From assembly GCA_035628335.1 (NCBI GenBank), contig DASPKA010000043.1, forward strand, positions 1-16,555: a DNA stretch of 16,555 nucleotides, given 5' to 3'. A model generated the notes under the pieces. That model was not told where the DNA came from. It saw nothing but the letters and a program-made list of their open reading frames with translations, and searched no databases. Below, one piece after another: positions 14,480 to 16,555 of this stretch; position 1 is the stretch's first letter; each line of letters opens with the position of its first letter. This DNA is from DASPKA01 sp035628335. Lineage in GTDB: Bacteria > Patescibacteriota > Doudnabacteria > UBA920. Made by a program: the position numbers and the translations under genes.

Positions 14480-14785
14480 ATGAAAAGAAGAAGTCCTAGA
14501 TCTAATGACGGAAGCGACAGTGGTTCCAAAGATGGTCAGCCATCTAAGGACCACCATTCAAGAGTGGCAATGCAACAGGCAGCGCTGAGGCGGCGGAAAA
14601 AGCTGAAAAGCTTTAAACCTCGGCGAACGAAACGGATCCAGGGGCCGGGTGGATCTGGCGGTGCTGTAGCTGCCGTAGTGGCGTTCCTTGTCTGTTGCGC
14701 GCTTGCCTTACTGCTTGTAAGCAGCGGTAAGTCTTCCACTTCCGGACAGGGAGCGTTCGGCTCCGCAGCGGTGGAGAGGAATTAG
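14480..14785 (+). CDS. Small basic single-pass membrane protein
   Basis: The 101-residue product has a hydrophilic N-terminal half rich in Ser, Asp, Lys and Arg (MKRRSPRSNDGSDSGSKDG, then RRRKKLKSFKPRRTKR at 38-52), a Gly-rich hinge (55-61), one membrane helix (about 62-81, AVAAVVAFLVCCALALLLVS) and a short Ser/Gly tail. The positive charges before the helix predict the N-terminus inside the cell, so the basic region could bind nucleic acid or acidic lipid, which is inference only. It has its own strong promoter, a canonical Shine-Dalgarno site, tandem TAG stop codons and its own terminator, so the gene is well supported despite its size. I do not recognise the family. Confidence 0.75.
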   Translation: MKRRSPRSNDGSDSGSKDGQPSKDHHSRVAMQQAALRRRKKLKSFKPRRTKRIQGPGGSGGAVAAVVAFLVCCALALLLVSSGKSSTSGQGAFGSAAVERN

Positions 14786-14786
14786 T

Positions 14787-14823
14787 AGGGGTTTGGGTGT
14801 CTCAGGGCGCCCAAACCTCTTTT
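14787..14823 (+). terminator. Terminator of the small membrane protein gene
   Basis: A 13-bp stem (14787-14799/14808-14820, two G-U pairs) with an 8-nt loop is followed by TTTATT, starting 1 nt after the stop codon. Confidence 0.8.
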
Positions 14824-14879
14824 ATTATACTCAAATTAAAGCACGTTAGCGAGTACATGCCTGCTAAAGTGCGGTATGC

Positions 14880-15494
14880 TTACTTGGTAGTTGTGATGTT
14901 TAGGGTTTGGATCAGTTTTTCAATTTCAGTTTTAACACTGTTCCAGAAACTGTCCTCTGACCCTCGTTTGGCGAGTTCTTGTATGCGTTGGTCAGCAAAG
15001 CTTTTGCCATAGTCAGAGGGGTCGCTACTGCCAACATAGACGACTACGGTTGGCGCTGGTCGTAGCATCTTACTCACCTCCGGTATAAACGTCTTTCTGG
15101 TGTCCGAGCGGAATCCAGAGTATATTGCTAGCACCAGGTGTTCTTGTGCGGTGTTATTTTCGCCAGCAAGTCTTTGGTACGAAAACCAGCCGAGCAGGTT
15201 GCCGTTGTAGTCAATATGATACACGGCTTTTACCTTGTCTTGTTCCATTTCTTTGCAAGAGATTTCCGCATTGTTGACAGTAAATCTTTTGCACTCAAAT
15301 CTGGTGCCATCAGGGTGGTATCGAGTTCCACTCGATTTACCTTGTTCAAGAAGGGCGTACACAGCATACTCTTTATTGCTGAGAAAGCCATCGCGAATGT
15401 CGAGCGCAGTGTAGTACGCCCGAAAGCCGATATAGAGCAGTGCGCAAACCCCTACCAAAACTAAAAACAAAATCAATCTCCGAATATATTTCAT
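14880..15494 (-). CDS. Membrane-anchored protein of unknown function
   Basis: The 204-residue product has a positively charged start and one membrane helix (about residues 5-24), leaving a domain of about 175 residues outside. That domain is mixed alpha/beta by appearance: a region with two Cys (FECKRFTVNNAEISCKEM) followed by KAVYHIDYNGNLLGWFSYQ, then TVVVYVGSSDPSDYGKSFADQRIQELAK and a C-terminal helix. No enzyme motif or known family was recognised. AGGAG (15504-15500) 5 nt before the ATG fixes the start. A leader of about 150 nt precedes it. It may be an envelope lipid- or glycan-associated protein, but nothing shows this directly. Confidence 0.75.
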   Translation of the reverse strand: MKYIRRLILFLVLVGVCALLYIGFRAYYTALDIRDGFLSNKEYAVYALLEQGKSSGTRYHPDGTRFECKRFTVNNAEISCKEMEQDKVKAVYHIDYNGNLLGWFSYQRLAGENNTAQEHLVLAIYSGFRSDTRKTFIPEVSKMLRPAPTVVVYVGSSDPSDYGKSFADQRIQELAKRGSEDSFWNSVKTEIEKLIQTLNITTTK

Positions 15495-15654
15495 CTTCTC
15501 TCCTATGTATTTGCCTCCGGAGCCCTAGTGAGTACGTCTTGTCCACTCAGGGAGACCCCGAGCTGCCAAGGCTACTCTACTGTTTACCCGTCGGCATGTT
15601 ACGCAAACTGGCAAAGCCAGATTTGCTCCAACTTTTGAAAGTTGTTAATCATAC

Positions 15655-15660
15655 ACTATA
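15655..15660 (-). promoter_or_regulatory. Extended -10 box (TGG-TATAGT) and long structured leader of the gene at 14880-15494
   Basis: TATAGT on the minus strand (15660-15655) is preceded by TGG; the -35 is poor. Transcription from here would give a leader of about 150 nt with small hairpins at 15630-15643, 15608-15620 and 15546-15562. No known riboswitch was recognised. Confidence 0.35.
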
Positions 15661-15681
15661 CCATTTTGTATGAAAAAGAAA

Positions 15682-15713
15682 AGGACTTGCAGAAGCTAAG
15701 TTCTGCAAGTCCT
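15682..15713 (-). terminator. Terminator of the gene at 15725-16243
   Basis: Perfect 13-bp arms (15682-15694 and 15701-15713) enclose a 6-nt loop. On the minus strand the stem is followed by TTTTCTTTTTC. It lies 11 nt past the stop codon and also separates this unit from the next gene's promoter. Confidence 0.85.
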
Positions 15714-15724
15714 ATAAATCAAAA

Positions 15725-16243
15725 TCAAGTCTCCGAGTCGTAGTCTGCGGTCCGGCCTCTGAAGCTAGCGATAATGCTTTCGCCGTGCATCAGCCCGCCA
15801 GTAAAAGCGTAGACTACAGCCATGACGCAAATCATGGCGCTCAGGTTAAGGTGGAAGTGCCGCGCAAAGTAATGCAGTGTCGTGAAATAGCTCACCGCAA
15901 AGTACTGCACAGCACTCAGCAAGAAGATAACTATGCACCAGTAGGCATTACGCTTTGCGGCGTCTTCAACCTTCGGTAGTTGGAACAGTGCAATCACAGG
16001 GAATGCAACTGCCAACACACAGAAGACTGTTGCTGCTGTTTGCCAGCGTACCCACCATGCGTACGCGTATCTGCGTAATTCCATCTCTTCCTCGGTATGG
16101 TACACCAAGGTAAAGGTGTTACGCACGATCGGCTCAGTTACTTCCCAGCCCAGGAGCCCACCAACGACCGCGATAAGCAGGACAATAGTAATGACCACAA
16201 GTCCTGCAATGTAAGTCATTGCTCGTTTGTTTCGGTTCATCAT
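15725..16243 (-). CDS. Four-helix membrane protein of unknown function
   Basis: The 172-residue product has four hydrophobic helices (about 9-33, 64-89, 100-121 and 131-153) and short charged termini. An extracytoplasmic-looking loop between helices 1 and 2 contains EVTEPIVRNTFTLVYHTEEEMELRR. His residues cluster near helices 3-4 (LHYFARHFHLN), which could be a metal or heme site, though this is only suggestive. No family was recognised. The ATG at 16243 overlaps the upstream stop (ATGA), suggesting translational coupling. A strong Shine-Dalgarno GGAGG (16251-16247) lies 3 nt from that ATG and 6 nt from a second ATG at 16240, so the second may be the true start. Confidence 0.78.
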   Translation of the reverse strand: MMNRNKRAMTYIAGLVVITIVLLIAVVGGLLGWEVTEPIVRNTFTLVYHTEEEMELRRYAYAWWVRWQTAATVFCVLAVAFPVIALFQLPKVEDAAKRNAYWCIVIFLLSAVQYFAVSYFTTLHYFARHFHLNLSAMICVMAVVYAFTGGLMHGESIIASFRGRTADYDSET

Positions 16244-16555
16244 CGTCCTCCTTGCGCCTCTTGAATGTAAGGCATTTTTTTGTTGAATTTGCCCTGCCAG
16301 TATGAGAACTCAGTCCCTCCTTGAGGGATGAAGGTATAATCCTGACCGCTCCGGAGCCGCACAGCAAGCTTATTACGCAGCGCTACGAGAAGTGGCTTCT
16401 CTATATTGTCTTCTAGGTCTGCATTCACAAACCCTTTGTCAACATACAGTCGCCAACTGCCAACCCTGTCTTCGTCCCGCATGAAGGCAAGCAGGGCAAT
16501 GACTCGCCCTGGTTGGGTCATGCTGGTCAAGAAGAGTGACACGTAGTCGCCCTCT
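16240..16555 (-). CDS. Protein of unknown function, 5' partial at the window edge
   Basis: The minus-strand frame is open to the window end (the last codons read EGDYVSLFLTSM), so the GTG at 16542 need not be the start and the gene probably continues outside. The visible part of about 105 residues is soluble-looking and mixed charged, with VIALLAFMRDED, SWRLYVDKGFVNADLEDN and KNKLAV-like strands (RNKLAVRLRSGQDYTF), and no recognised motif. It ends in TGA overlapping the ATG of the next gene by 4 nt, so the two form one transcription unit. Confidence 0.65.
   Translation of the reverse strand, partial: EGDYVSLFLTSMTQPGRVIALLAFMRDEDRVGSWRLYVDKGFVNADLEDNIEKPLLVALRNKLAVRLRSGQDYTFIPQGGTEFSYWQGKFNKKMPYIQEAQGGR

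Noticed and set aside
15440..15673. Plus-strand 77-residue open frame in the intergenic leader
   Set aside because: It overlaps the minus-strand gene start and its Shine-Dalgarno site, and has no ribosome site or recognisable protein features.

Overview
The window looks like a chromosomal segment of a Candidate Phyla Radiation (Patescibacteria, Parcubacteria-like) bacterium. The support is indirect. Most proteins are unrecognisable small membrane or secreted proteins. A large secreted protein carries the 'DGTIYMVT...GFTFQDVVP' module that I associate with parcubacterial surface proteins. A lone GalU sits behind a tiny coiled-coil protein. The genetic code is the standard bacterial one, with TGA used as a stop by at least two genes. 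Shine-Dalgarno sites are mixed: several genes have a clear GGAGG-type site and several have none. No 16S rRNA or other strong phylogenetic marker is present, so the assignment is an inference.

Layout. (1) 1-1743: the 3' part of an O-antigen-ligase/Wzy_C-type membrane protein with a C-terminal helical-repeat (TPR-like) tail, cut by the window edge. (2) 1744-2503: a 760-base gap holding a GC-rich array of hairpins. On the minus strand it has a near-consensus sigma70 promoter at its right end and a terminator-like hairpin at its left end. I read it as an undescribed structured RNA of about 540 nt. (3) 2504-9785: four secreted proteins on the plus strand. They are a 127-residue Pro/Tyr repeat protein built on the motif YGYTQP, two large paralogous multidomain proteins (701 and 1073 residues) in one operon that use the same motif as inter-domain linkers, and a 406-residue protein with a related beta domain, a Pro/Tyr linker, an FN3-like domain and a Tyr-rich tail. 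The first three share a leader element GCTCAC just before the ATG, with no Shine-Dalgarno site. (4) 9819-11294, minus: a polytopic membrane protein, possibly a GT-C-type glycosyltransferase. (5) 11335-12461: a small coiled-coil protein followed 2 nt later by GalU (UTP-glucose-1-phosphate uridylyltransferase). (6) 12505-16555: a secreted protein with an M15/DUF5715-like metallopeptidase signature, a soluble protein of unknown function with hints of a kinase-like fold, a small basic single-pass membrane protein on the plus strand, and three membrane-associated or unknown minus-strand proteins, the last cut by the window edge.

Together the ligase, GalU and the GT-C-like protein suggest cell-surface glycan synthesis, next to a locus for an elaborate, tyrosine/proline-rich cell-surface protein system. 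The link between the two is inference from proximity only. Most transcription units end in long, nearly perfect terminator stems, and two of these stems sit between convergent genes and can serve both.
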